A DNA stretch of 64,000 bases from Haloarcula sebkhae (GTDB lineage: Archaea; Halobacteriota; Halobacteria; Halobacteriales; Haloarculaceae), in assembly GCF_014647415.1 (NCBI RefSeq), contig NZ_BMPD01000009.1, positions 62,001 through 126,000 on the forward strand, written 5' to 3'. The translations under genes were made by a program, and so were the position numbers. Positions within the stretch are counted from its first letter, which is position 1, and every line of letters starts with the position of its first letter. The notes below the pieces were generated by a model. It saw only the letters and a program-made list of their open reading frames with translations, did no database searches and was not told where the DNA came from. This document shows positions 33,447-40,919 of the stretch, piece after piece.

Positions 33447-34712
33447 TCAGGCCGGATCGGCCGGCGGGAGTGCGCGTAGGTCACGCGGCGGGAGCAGGTA
33501 GTTCCCGCGTCGCGCGACCGTCATGTACTGGAGGATACCGTTGTTCACCCGCTGACCGACGGCGGATTCGTTGGCGATGTCCGTTCCGTTCATCGCCTGT
33601 TTCGTTCCGACGAAGTCGGCGATAGAGCGCTGCAGCGAGAGGAAGTGCAATCCCGCTTCACCGCCGTCGGTCGAATCAAAGTCCCGGCGGAGAATGGTCG
33701 GTGTCCCGTCTTCCCTGACACGGGACATCTTCTGTGCGTGGCCGACGACACCCTCCCGCCGGCCGCTGTCGACCACGTCTTCGGGGCATTCGCCGGCACC
33801 GTTGTCCGTCCCGAGGTTCTCGCCGACTCCCTCGACCTTGTCCTCGGCGGCGTGGGCCGGACAGAACATCTTCGAGACGCGCTGGTCCCGGGAGTCCTGT
33901 TCGTACCACTGCTGGAGTTGCAGTCGGATTTTCGAGAGGTGCTGGGTCGCGCCCCCGGCGAACGGTCCCGAATCGACCGTCACCCGGTCCTCGGAGGCTT
34001 GGTTCTCCTTGAACCCTGACTTGAAGCCCATGAACAGCGGGGCCTCTTCGGGGACCGGTTCGGAGTCCGGAACCCCGTCGACATCCTGGTTCTCGGCGGG
34101 TAGACCGGCCCCGACGAACCCTGTCCGGCGCTCCGCCTCGCGTAGGACGCCATCAAAGGTCGCGCTCATTTCGTGGCCGTTGGCGCTGTCGCGATTGGCT
34201 TTCAACGCTTCTTCGGCCTCAATAATCGCTCGCTCATCGTCGCTCGCGAGGTGCAGCAATGCGTCGGGGGTGTCGAGTTCGGGGTCTTCGAAGGGTGCGA
34301 GCGCCATTGGCTCGGGGAGGTCGACGCCGGCTACGTCGGCCTCGAAGCGGTCGAAGTAGGCCGGACTGTACCCCAGCGTGAACAGCAATCCCTCGTTGCT
34401 CCACTCGTAGGCCCGTTCGAGGTCCCGGAGCGCCGTCTCGACCTGCTCGCGGTCGGCCTCAGTCGGTGTTCCGTCGCCGGTGTAGTCCAGCAACAGGAGG
34501 ACGTGGTGGCGCGACAGTCGGTGGTTCCCCGCGTCGTCTGTCGCCAGCGACGCGTCCCAGGCGTGCTGGCGCGCTGGGAGAGACGAGGGATCGTCGGTTC
34601 CGTCCGGGACTGTCCCTGACCCGCGGTCGAGACAGGCGGCCAGCGCCGCGGTGCCGCCGATGGCGACGGCGCTCTTGGCGAACTCGCGTCGGGAAATCCC
34701 GCGTTCAGTCAT
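33447..34712 (-). CDS. Tat lipoprotein with DyP/EfeB-like peroxidase fold
   Basis: This 421-residue exported lipoprotein starts at 34712 (MTERGISRREFAKSA), with SRREFAK as the Tat motif and LAAC ending at Cys27. The middle resembles DyP-type peroxidases: FTLGYSPAYFDRF early, then PLFMGFKSGFKENQ, which corresponds to the MGFKDG block, and SLQRSIADFVGTKQAMNG near the C terminus. Heme ligation could use one of several His residues (for example CPAHAAEDK or VVGHAQKMS), which I cannot assign. EfeB homologues assist iron uptake. The nearby P19-like lipoprotein fits, but no EfeU-type permease is seen. Confidence 0.7.
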   Translation of the reverse strand: MTERGISRREFAKSAVAIGGTAALAACLDRGSGTVPDGTDDPSSLPARQHAWDASLATDDAGNHRLSRHHVLLLLDYTGDGTPTEADREQVETALRDLERAYEWSNEGLLFTLGYSPAYFDRFEADVAGVDLPEPMALAPFEDPELDTPDALLHLASDDERAIIEAEEALKANRDSANGHEMSATFDGVLREAERRTGFVGAGLPAENQDVDGVPDSEPVPEEAPLFMGFKSGFKENQASEDRVTVDSGPFAGGATQHLSKIRLQLQQWYEQDSRDQRVSKMFCPAHAAEDKVEGVGENLGTDNGAGECPEDVVDSGRREGVVGHAQKMSRVREDGTPTILRRDFDSTDGGEAGLHFLSLQRSIADFVGTKQAMNGTDIANESAVGQRVNNGILQYMTVARRGNYLLPPRDLRALPPADPA

Positions 34713-34790
34713 CACCCACACTATGGGCTGCCCGTGCAATTGGGTTGTGGTACAGGACTCGAAATCGGCCACTGTCCACGGCTAGCCGAG

Positions 34791-35294
34791 CTAGCCGCTC
34801 TCGAAGAGGCGGTCGAGTAACCGGGTGAAGCGATCCGACAGGCGGTCGGGGGCTTTGGGGTCAACCGCCGCGAGCAGTTCGACCGTCAGGTCCGGGCGAC
34901 AGAGCGCCAGCGTCACTCGTCCCTCGCTCCGGCGCTTTTCGACGATGTCGTGCTCGACCAGCCCGCTGAGATGGTGTTCGAGCGTACTCCGTGCGATATC
35001 GAGGTGGTCGGCCACCTCGCTGGGGCGGGCGGCTTCGCACTCTATGAGCATGACGAGAACGTCTCTCGCTGTCTCGCGACGGAGAAAGGCGATGGCGTGG
35101 CGTTCCCAGGGGTCGAACGACGACGTGTAGTAGTGCGTGCGCCCGTTGACCGACTCGCTGTGAACGCGGTCAAGTCTGGCCAGGTGGTACTGTACCTGCC
35201 CCGTCGCGAGGTCCAACGCCCGTGTCAGCTCTCGGAAGTGGACGCCGGGATGAGACTCGATATGCCGGTAAATCCGTGATCTGGTATCGCTCAT
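34791..35294 (-). CDS. Double winged-helix transcription regulator
   Basis: This 167-residue protein has two predicted wHTH domains. The first is residues 1-60 (IYRHIESHPGVHFRELTRALDLATGQVQYHLARLDR) and the second about 85-150 (SEVADHLDIARSTLEHHLSGLVEHDIVEKRR). This tandem-ArsR-like layout is common in haloarchaea. Its start overlaps the stop of the upstream membrane protein gene by four bases (ATGA), so the pair is translationally coupled, suggesting a membrane-linked sensor and its regulator. The target is unknown; the DyP-like gene lies 78 bases downstream on the same strand. Confidence 0.88.
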   Translation of the reverse strand: MSDTRSRIYRHIESHPGVHFRELTRALDLATGQVQYHLARLDRVHSESVNGRTHYYTSSFDPWERHAIAFLRRETARDVLVMLIECEAARPSEVADHLDIARSTLEHHLSGLVEHDIVEKRRSEGRVTLALCRPDLTVELLAAVDPKAPDRLSDRFTRLLDRLFESG

Positions 35295-35626
35295 AGTCCC
35301 TCCTCATCGAGGCGTTTCTCGACTGTCCGGGCGTAGTACACTGCGCCGAGGACGAGGACGACAAAGACGGTATCGAGCGCGTGTTCGAGGAGATGGTGGG
35401 TCGGTGCTGAAACCACTGAAAACCCCGACAACAACGCGATGAGTGGCCGGGTGAACAGCGCGACAAGTGCGAGCGCAATCAACAGATACGCACGAGTCCC
35501 GCGCTGACGGTACGCGGCGAGGGCGAGTCCACACAGGACTGCCCCGGCCACAGCGGAGAGGACGACGACGGCGGCGATGTCCCAGCCCCCGGCACCGAGA
35601 TGGCCCCCAATACTGAGCGGTTTCAT
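35291..35626 (-). CDS. Small membrane protein coupled to wHTH regulator (DUF7471-like)
   Basis: This 111-residue protein has three membrane spans: WDIAAVVVLSAVAGAVLCGLAL, YLLIALALVALFTRPLIALL and TVFVVLVLGAVYYART. A His-rich loop (APTHHLLEHALD) lies between the second and third spans. Small proteins of this design sit directly before double-wHTH genes in many haloarchaea. The start at 35626 is inferred from the composition: the frame stays open to 36217, but that part overlaps the ATP-grasp-like gene antisense. Confidence 0.72.
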   Translation of the reverse strand: MKPLSIGGHLGAGGWDIAAVVVLSAVAGAVLCGLALAAYRQRGTRAYLLIALALVALFTRPLIALLSGFSVVSAPTHHLLEHALDTVFVVLVLGAVYYARTVEKRLDEEGL

Positions 35627-35707
35627 CAGGTGCTCACTTCGGAACCACGATGCCTCAGTCGTTCGGTTTTGCGCGGCTTTTTTATCGGACCGCTGAGACG
35701 TGGCGGT

Positions 35708-36430
35708 ATGGACTGCATCGGCTTCATCTGCGAGCCTGAACACCCGGTGTTCGGTGCCGTCGCAGAGCGGCTCTCCGCCCGGGGGTTTGATGTCCAGTTT
35801 CTCCGCCCCGGAAACCCGGTCGCCAAAGCCGATATCGACGAGCTGGCCGCACTCGTCAACACGACGCTCCGGCCCGAGTCGTTCAGCGCTCTCAGATACG
35901 CCGACAGGGCTGGTATCGAGACGTGGAACGGATTCTTGCCGACGACAGCGCTGTCCTGCCGACTCGTCGCCCTGCACGGCCTGGAACAGGTCGGCTGTCA
36001 GGTCCCGTCCGTCTGGTTCGAGAAGCCGGATCGCGATTACATCGCCCGGACCCGCTACTCTTGGGACGGAATGCCGGCGAACTGTGACGAGGGCGATTTC
36101 TACCAGGCCCGGGTTCGGGAGGAGCCGGTAGAGTACAAGTACTTCGCCGTCAACGACGGCCGCGAAACCCATCTGCGAGCGATTCAGGTCCGGTCGGAAG
36201 TGTCCGGGCTGGACCACGTCATTAGCGAGGAAACCGTCGAGGTGACACTCGCGGCCCGCGTCCGAGAGTTACTGGACCGCTTCGGTGCGCGCGCACTCTG
36301 TGTCGAGTTCGTCGAGAGCGAGTCGGAGTTCTACGCACAGGGTGTCGACCCCGCGCCGGGGTTCACCGGGACGGGGATGGAACGCCGTGTCGCCGACTCT
36401 ATCGCCTCATTGACGACGATTGGGGCCTGA
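35708..36430 (+). CDS. ATP-grasp-like hypothetical protein
   Basis: This 240-residue soluble protein starts at 35708, about 26 bases after a TTTTTTATC box (35677-35685). It opens with a Rossmann-like strand-helix (IGFICEPEHPVFGAVAERLSARGFDVQFL). QVPSVWFEKPD, FYQARVREEPVEYKYFAVN and CVEFVESESEFYAQGVDPAPGFTG then recall the ATP-binding and late Mg-site segments of short ATP-grasp ligases such as RimK. The lysine-rich grasp motifs are weak, so it may be a degenerate member. No partner is apparent. Confidence 0.6.
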   Translation: MDCIGFICEPEHPVFGAVAERLSARGFDVQFLRPGNPVAKADIDELAALVNTTLRPESFSALRYADRAGIETWNGFLPTTALSCRLVALHGLEQVGCQVPSVWFEKPDRDYIARTRYSWDGMPANCDEGDFYQARVREEPVEYKYFAVNDGRETHLRAIQVRSEVSGLDHVISEETVEVTLAARVRELLDRFGARALCVEFVESESEFYAQGVDPAPGFTGTGMERRVADSIASLTTIGA

Positions 36431-36526
36431 GTGTCGGCGTCGTCAGGGACGCTCGATAACCTCATGTCTGGTACCAAGGCACAAGATTATACAGGCGCAC
36501 CGACGTGGTAGCGACCGGAGCTTCAC

Positions 36527-37312
36527 ATGAGCACGTTCGTTCATCTCATCGCGGATTACGGCCCGGCCGACCCGGCCTTTTCAGAGGTCGTCCATCGTCT
36601 CACTGCCGCCGACTCGACGATGACCGTCCAATCGACCGAGGTCAAGCCGTTCTCGACGGTCGCCACGGGGTTCTGGATCGCGCAGCTCGGCATCCACAAT
36701 CCGTCGTTCGACGACCTGCTGATTTACTCGAACACGGCACCGCGAACAACGGAATCGACACCCGAGCGGCCCGATACCGGCGGGGCGCTCTGCTATCTCG
36801 AACTGGACAACGGCGTCCCCGTCGTCGCCGTCGACGCCGGCTACAACCTCTCGTTTGTTACCGACCACGCCACGACGTTCCGCGAGATCGAACTGCCGGC
36901 GGACACCGGCCAGTTCCGGTCGCGGGACGTGTTCCCGCGCCGTGTCGCCGAAATCGCAAACGGGAATCACTCGTCGCTCGGGGCGGAGCGGTCACTCGAC
37001 GACGTGCCAGCCCCGCCCGAATCCGTGGTCTGTCACGTCGACGGCTACGGGAACGTCAAGACCTCGATTCGGACCTCGGAGTTTGACCCGGCAGCGGAAA
37101 CGGTCACTGTCGAACTCAACGACGAGTCCCATGAAGTCGTCGTCAGAGCTGCCGTGTCGGCCGTTCCAGAGGGGTCTCTCGCCATCGTTTCCGGCTCTGC
37201 GGGGGGCGGGGACCCCTATCAGGAACTGTTCCTGCGCGGCGGGTCTGCGGCGGCGGCCTTCGGTGATCCGGAGCCCGGAGATGCCCTCTCCATTCGGCCG
37301 AAACGGGCCTGA
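36527..37312 (+). CDS. SAM hydroxide adenosyltransferase (DUF62) family, degenerate active site
   Basis: This 261-residue protein follows the DUF62 layout: an opening LIADYGPADPAFSEV in place of TDFGxxDxYVG, a middle ELDNGVPVVAVDAGYN for PDNGLL, FRSRDVFPRRVAEIANG for FHGRDIFAPxAAxLAxG, then CHVDGYGNVKTSI and a C-terminal beta barrel. In the active family the hydroxide-generating Asp-Arg-His triad sits in VDPGVGTxxR and FHGRD. Here the first block is YSNTAPR and the His is Arg, so hydrolysis of SAM looks unlikely. SAM binding without catalysis is possible. The gene lies 120 bases before proS on the same strand. Confidence 0.8.
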   Translation: MSTFVHLIADYGPADPAFSEVVHRLTAADSTMTVQSTEVKPFSTVATGFWIAQLGIHNPSFDDLLIYSNTAPRTTESTPERPDTGGALCYLELDNGVPVVAVDAGYNLSFVTDHATTFREIELPADTGQFRSRDVFPRRVAEIANGNHSSLGAERSLDDVPAPPESVVCHVDGYGNVKTSIRTSEFDPAAETVTVELNDESHEVVVRAAVSAVPEGSLAIVSGSAGGGDPYQELFLRGGSAAAAFGDPEPGDALSIRPKRA

Positions 37313-37401
37313 AACCAGACCGTACAATAGCTCTAGCGGCGCGGGGCAACGGATATGTCTGAGCCGGTCAGCGTGCCAGTGGCTCACCACCCTTCGGGGA
37401 G

Positions 37402-37409
37402 TTTATTAG
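37402..37409 (+). promoter_or_regulatory. TATA box of proS
   Basis: TTTATTAG is centred about 27 bases upstream of the ATG at 37433. It marks that ATG, not the in-frame ATG at 37355 upstream of the box, as the true start of a leaderless message. Confidence 0.6.
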
Positions 37410-37432
37410 CGCCGTGGGCCACGACACACCTA

Positions 37433-38887
37433 ATGAGTGGCGAGCAGGAACTCGGCATCACCGAGAGCAAGGAGCATTCACCCGGCGAGTGGTACGCCGA
37501 GGTCGTCCAGAAGGCCGGCCTCGCGGACTACGCCCCTATGGGCGGGTTCATCGTCACGCGCCCACGCGGCTATGCCATCTGGGAGCGTATCCAGAACAAC
37601 CTCGACGGCTGGTTCAAAGACACCGGCGTCCAGAACGCCTATTTCCCGCTGTTCATCCCCGAGAGCTATCTGGAGAAGGAGAAAGACGTCGTCGAAGGGT
37701 TCGACCCCGAGGTGGCGTGGGTAACCCACGGCGGCCACGACGAACTCGAAGAGCGTCTCGCGGTTCGGCCCACCAGCGAGTCCATTATCGCGCCATTCAT
37801 GGCGCAGTGGACCCGCTCGCATCGGGACCTCCCGATGCGGCTGAACCAGTGGTGCTCGGTCGTCCGGTGGGAAGCAACGGAGACGAAGCCGTTCTTCCGC
37901 ACCAAGGAGTTCCTCTGGCAGGAGGGTCACACCGCCCACGCCGACGAGGACGGCGCGTGGGAGGAGACGATGACCCGTCTGGACCAGTACGCCCGTCTCT
38001 ACGAGGAGGTCATGGCGATGCCGCCGCTGAAGGGCCGCAAGCCCCCTCACGATAAATTCCCCGGCGCGCACACGACGACGACCATCGAGACGCTGATGCC
38101 CGACGGCAAGACCGTGCAGGCCGCTACCTCCCACTACCTCGGGACCTCCTTCGGTGAGGCGTTCGACATCACCTACGCCGATGCCGACGAGGAAGAGAAC
38201 ACGGCCCACACGACCTCGTGGGGACTGTCCTGGCGCGCGATGGGTGCGCTCATCATGACCCACTCCGACGACCAAGGCCTCGTGCTTCCACCCGCACTCG
38301 CGCCCGATCAGGTCGTCGTCGTCCCGATCTGGCAGGAGGACAACAAGGATGAGGTCATCGACTACGCCGCCGACCTCGCCGCCGAACTGGACGAGGCCGG
38401 CGTCCGCGTCGAACTCGACGACCGCGAACACCGCAATCCCGGCTTCAAGTACAACGAACACGAACTCCACGGCGTTCCCCTCCGTGTCGAAATCGGCCCC
38501 CACGAGGTTGAGGACGGAGAGGCCACGCTGGTCCACCGACCCGACGGCGAGACGGAGACCGTCGACCGCGACGGCATCGCTGACACCGTCACCGACCACC
38601 TCGACACCGTCCACGCCAAGCTATACGCCGACGCTGAGGAGACGCTGGAGGGCGAAATCCGCGAGGCCGAGTCCCGCGAGGAAATCCTCGGCACCATCGG
38701 CCAGCACGGCGGCTACGTGAAGTGTGGCTGGTGTGGCGACGAGGACTGCGAGGAGCCGATCAAGGACGCGATTGCGGCCGAGATTGTGATGGTCCCACTC
38801 GACCGCGACGAGGAGCCAATCCACGACGATTGCGCCATCTGTGGCGAGGACGCCGAGGAGACGGCGTACTTCGCGAAGAGTTACTGA
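37433..38887 (+). CDS. proS: Prolyl-tRNA synthetase (archaeal/eukaryal type)
   Basis: This 484-residue class II synthetase charges tRNA-Pro. Motif-level features are clear: YAPMGGFIVTRPRGYAIWERIQ near the N terminus, VRPTSESIIAPF (motif 2 region), FFRTKEFLWQEGHTAHA, and the anticodon-binding domain from about residue 285 (VVVPIWQEDN). The C-terminal archaeal extension has the zinc cluster CGWCGDEDC...CAICGEDAEE and ends in the conserved aromatic AKSY. There is no bacterial editing insertion. The first in-frame ATG (37355) is rejected because the TATA box lies after it. The 3' end overlaps the convergent lipase stop by seven bases. Confidence 0.97.
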   Translation: MSGEQELGITESKEHSPGEWYAEVVQKAGLADYAPMGGFIVTRPRGYAIWERIQNNLDGWFKDTGVQNAYFPLFIPESYLEKEKDVVEGFDPEVAWVTHGGHDELEERLAVRPTSESIIAPFMAQWTRSHRDLPMRLNQWCSVVRWEATETKPFFRTKEFLWQEGHTAHADEDGAWEETMTRLDQYARLYEEVMAMPPLKGRKPPHDKFPGAHTTTTIETLMPDGKTVQAATSHYLGTSFGEAFDITYADADEEENTAHTTSWGLSWRAMGALIMTHSDDQGLVLPPALAPDQVVVVPIWQEDNKDEVIDYAADLAAELDEAGVRVELDDREHRNPGFKYNEHELHGVPLRVEIGPHEVEDGEATLVHRPDGETETVDRDGIADTVTDHLDTVHAKLYADAEETLEGEIREAESREEILGTIGQHGGYVKCGWCGDEDCEEPIKDAIAAEIVMVPLDRDEEPIHDDCAICGEDAEETAYFAKSY

Positions 38888-39864
38888 ACAGACGGTTCGG
38901 TTGCATCTTCCGGCACCCGATCCAGAAACGCGTCGGCTTCGGCTCGGCCCGTTTCCATGAGGTCCTCGATAAACCGGGGATCGCGGTCGCGTTTCGAGGC
39001 TGCTGTCAGCTTTTCATCGAGTCCTAGTCGCCGTATCTCCACGTGTTTGAAATCGTCCGGGAGATACCCTTTTTCGACCCAGTCGTTGACTTTCCGGACG
39101 AAGAACAGCTCCTGATTCAGCGAGAGATTCCCGGACAGCTCCTGCCGGCGGTCGGTGATCTCTGCCAGCGATGTTGGGCGATCGTCGCGAGTCTGTGGTT
39201 CGATCTGGATGACCCAGATCTCGTCCGGTTTTGGCCGGTCACTGGTCAGGAACTCCCTGATCGGCGGGTTCTGTGAGAATAGGCCGTCCCAGTGCCAGTG
39301 GCCGTTCAACTCGACCGCTTTGTACAGCAGCGGGAACGCGGCCGAGGCAAGCACCGCCTTCGGTGTGATGGCAGCGTCGCTGAACGTCTCGAACACGCCG
39401 TTGTTGACGTTGACTGTGCCGACGGTCACGTGTGGCGGGGCCTCCTCGGCGAGGCTGTCGAACTCCTCGAACGCGATGTGGCGGTCAAGCAGCGACAGAT
39501 ACCAGTCGTGGCCGACAGCGCCCGATGCCGCGTAGGGCGAGATATCAGCCACGGGGAGCATCCGGTTCTGCAGTCGCTTGTGCCACACGAGAGATTCGTT
39601 CAGCAGGAACGAGGGCGGCGTCGTCGCGGCGACATCACACCAGACCTCCTCCAGTAGTGCCCCGGCATAGTCGGGGCCCTCACTGAGCAGGCCGTACCAG
39701 GCAGTGACCGCACACAGAGCGCCGCCGGAGGTGCCACTCAACCCCACGAGATCGTACTCGTCCTCGACCGCTGGCAGGAGTCGTTGCAGCGCACCGGCGG
39801 TAAACGCGCTGTGGCTGCCGCCGCCCTGACAGGCGATGGCGACGCTGGGGCCATGACCAGACAT
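38881..39864 (-). CDS. Patatin-like phospholipase
   Basis: This 327-residue protein belongs to the patatin family of Ser-Asp dyad acyl hydrolases. The oxyanion loop is QGGGSHSAFTAGAL, the nucleophile elbow is GTSGG (about residue 45), and the catalytic Asp is in HWDGLFSQNPP with the usual following Gly changed to Leu. No signal peptide is present, so a cytoplasmic lipase or acylhydrolase acting on membrane lipid or polyester granules is possible; archaeal ether lipids are not its obvious substrate. The stop overlaps that of proS. Confidence 0.87.
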   Translation of the reverse strand: MSGHGPSVAIACQGGGSHSAFTAGALQRLLPAVEDEYDLVGLSGTSGGALCAVTAWYGLLSEGPDYAGALLEEVWCDVAATTPPSFLLNESLVWHKRLQNRMLPVADISPYAASGAVGHDWYLSLLDRHIAFEEFDSLAEEAPPHVTVGTVNVNNGVFETFSDAAITPKAVLASAAFPLLYKAVELNGHWHWDGLFSQNPPIREFLTSDRPKPDEIWVIQIEPQTRDDRPTSLAEITDRRQELSGNLSLNQELFFVRKVNDWVEKGYLPDDFKHVEIRRLGLDEKLTAASKRDRDPRFIEDLMETGRAEADAFLDRVPEDATEPSVQ

Positions 39865-39933
39865 GGTTTAATTCATATACGAAGAGCTTGCATAGATAAC
39901 TGCCGGCCAACCGATACTGCCGGCTGTGCGCCT

Positions 39934-39972
39934 GTGAAGCATACTGCCACCTCAGGTGGCACGTCTCTTCAC
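39934..39972. repeat. Strong nested hairpin in gene-poor gap
   Basis: TGCCACC-TCA-GGTGGCA (39945-39961) is a perfect seven-base-pair stem with a three-base loop. It is nested inside GTGAAG (39934-39939) and CTTCAC (39967-39972). It lies 70-110 bases upstream of the divergent lipase start and could be a structured RNA element or a protein-binding palindrome. No T-tract follows, so it is not an obvious terminator. Confidence 0.5.
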
Positions 39973-40063
39973 GAAGGGACAGCTAGCAGTATGAAGGAAG
40001 GATGGGGTCGGGGAGCGTGTGACATTTTCCTCCGTGCCCCCGATGACCACTGCTGTCCCTATG

Positions 40064-40260
40064 TATATAAATCGCCGTCAGACTAGGGTCATACAAACGC
40101 CAAACGGCGAACAGATACCGTCGTGGGAACCGAGGATGTGTCGGACATTCTGGGTAATCAGTGGCGGGCCGACAGCTCTGTGGTGAGATCAGTCGGGGTG
40201 CGCTGTCGGGGAGACGGCGGGCGACTAATTGAGCGGTTGTATACGTCGTAGCGGGCGAAA
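40064..40260 (+). ncRNA. Candidate non-coding transcript from a strong TATA box
   Basis: The interval from 39865 to 40351 has no convincing protein gene. It holds TATATAAA at 40064-40071, one of the best TATA boxes in the window, which would start RNA near 40097. The downstream 160 bases contain a small stem (CGCC-AAA-CGGCG) and only a 16-codon open frame (from 40136). The CBS gene has its own TATA box later. The call is that this may be an independent small RNA or a long alternative leader of the CBS gene; evidence is limited to the promoter and lack of coding. Confidence 0.3.
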
Positions 40261-40322
40261 AATATTAAGACCTTATACATTTCTCTGTCGCCGCAATCGG
40301 TAGATGTCCGGAACCAACACGG

Positions 40323-40328
40323 TTATAC
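40323..40328 (+). promoter_or_regulatory. TATA-like box of CBS gene
   Basis: TTATAC is centred about 26 bases before the ATG at 40352, favouring that start over the in-frame ATGs at 40304 and 40337. Confidence 0.45.
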
Positions 40329-40351
40329 CCCGTCCTATGTTATCTGCTGTC

Positions 40352-40765
40352 ATGGACGACGTGTTTGTCGGACGAATTATGTCATCGCCTGTCACCACTG
40401 TTGCCGCCGATGCGAACGCGAAAGCGGTCGCCAAGCGGATGCTCGACGAGAACATCAGCTCTGTTGTCGTTGTCGACGCTGACGGAGAGTTGTTAGGGAT
40501 TCTCACCTCCACGGACTTCGTCGAGATCGCCGCAGAGGGTGGCGATACGACGGCGCTAGACGTGTCTGACTACATGACGACGGAACCGGTTACAGTAACG
40601 GCAAACGACCCCGTCGAGGCAGCCGCAAGCCTGATGCTCGACCACAGTGTCCACCATCTTCCGGTCGTCGATGAAACGGAAGGTGTCGTCGGGATGTTAA
40701 CCACGACTGACATGACAGCATACGTTTCGGGTATCGAGCAGTCATCCGCACCCGTACTCGGCTGA
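40352..40765 (+). CDS. Stand-alone two-CBS-domain protein
   Basis: This 137-residue protein consists only of a Bateman module. CBS1 is about residues 8-62 (IMSSPVTTVAADANAKAVAKRMLDENISSVVVVD) and CBS2 about 72-128 (YMTTEPVTVTANDPVEAAASLMLDHSVHHLPVVD). Such modules bind adenine nucleotides or SAM and regulate partner proteins. No enzymatic domain is attached, and the next gene is glutamate synthase, which might be a partner only by position. A Thr-Asp pair typical of ribose contacts is present in both repeats (TSTD, TTTD). Confidence 0.88.
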   Translation: MDDVFVGRIMSSPVTTVAADANAKAVAKRMLDENISSVVVVDADGELLGILTSTDFVEIAAEGGDTTALDVSDYMTTEPVTVTANDPVEAAASLMLDHSVHHLPVVDETEGVVGMLTTTDMTAYVSGIEQSSAPVLG

Positions 40766-40845
40766 ACAGCGTGTGAACCGCCAGCCAGCGGACCATCATT
40801 TATTAACCATGATACAGCTTCAACAATAGTTATAAATATATACTC

Positions 40846-40896
40846 CCTAATGTGGGGTTAAACAACACTAATACCATTAGGATTACCCTCTTATAG
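40846..40896 (+). promoter_or_regulatory. Operator-like inverted repeat and TATA box of gltB
   Basis: CCTAATG (40846-40852) and CATTAGG (40875-40881) form a perfect inverted repeat, 22 bases apart, directly before a TTATAG box (40891-40896). The ATG at 40920 is about 26 bases after the box. A second AT-rich stretch (TATAAATATATA) lies around 40831-40842. The placement just upstream of the TATA suits an activator or repressor that controls nitrogen assimilation; the regulator is unknown. Confidence 0.45.
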
Positions 40897-40919
40897 TGGC
40901 ATCCCCAGTTGTGAAACAC

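Noticed and set aside
40136-40186. 16-codon frame with two Trp codons, considered as an attenuation leader peptide
   Set aside because: Nothing downstream relates to tryptophan and no attenuator stems are visible; short frames of this size occur by chance.
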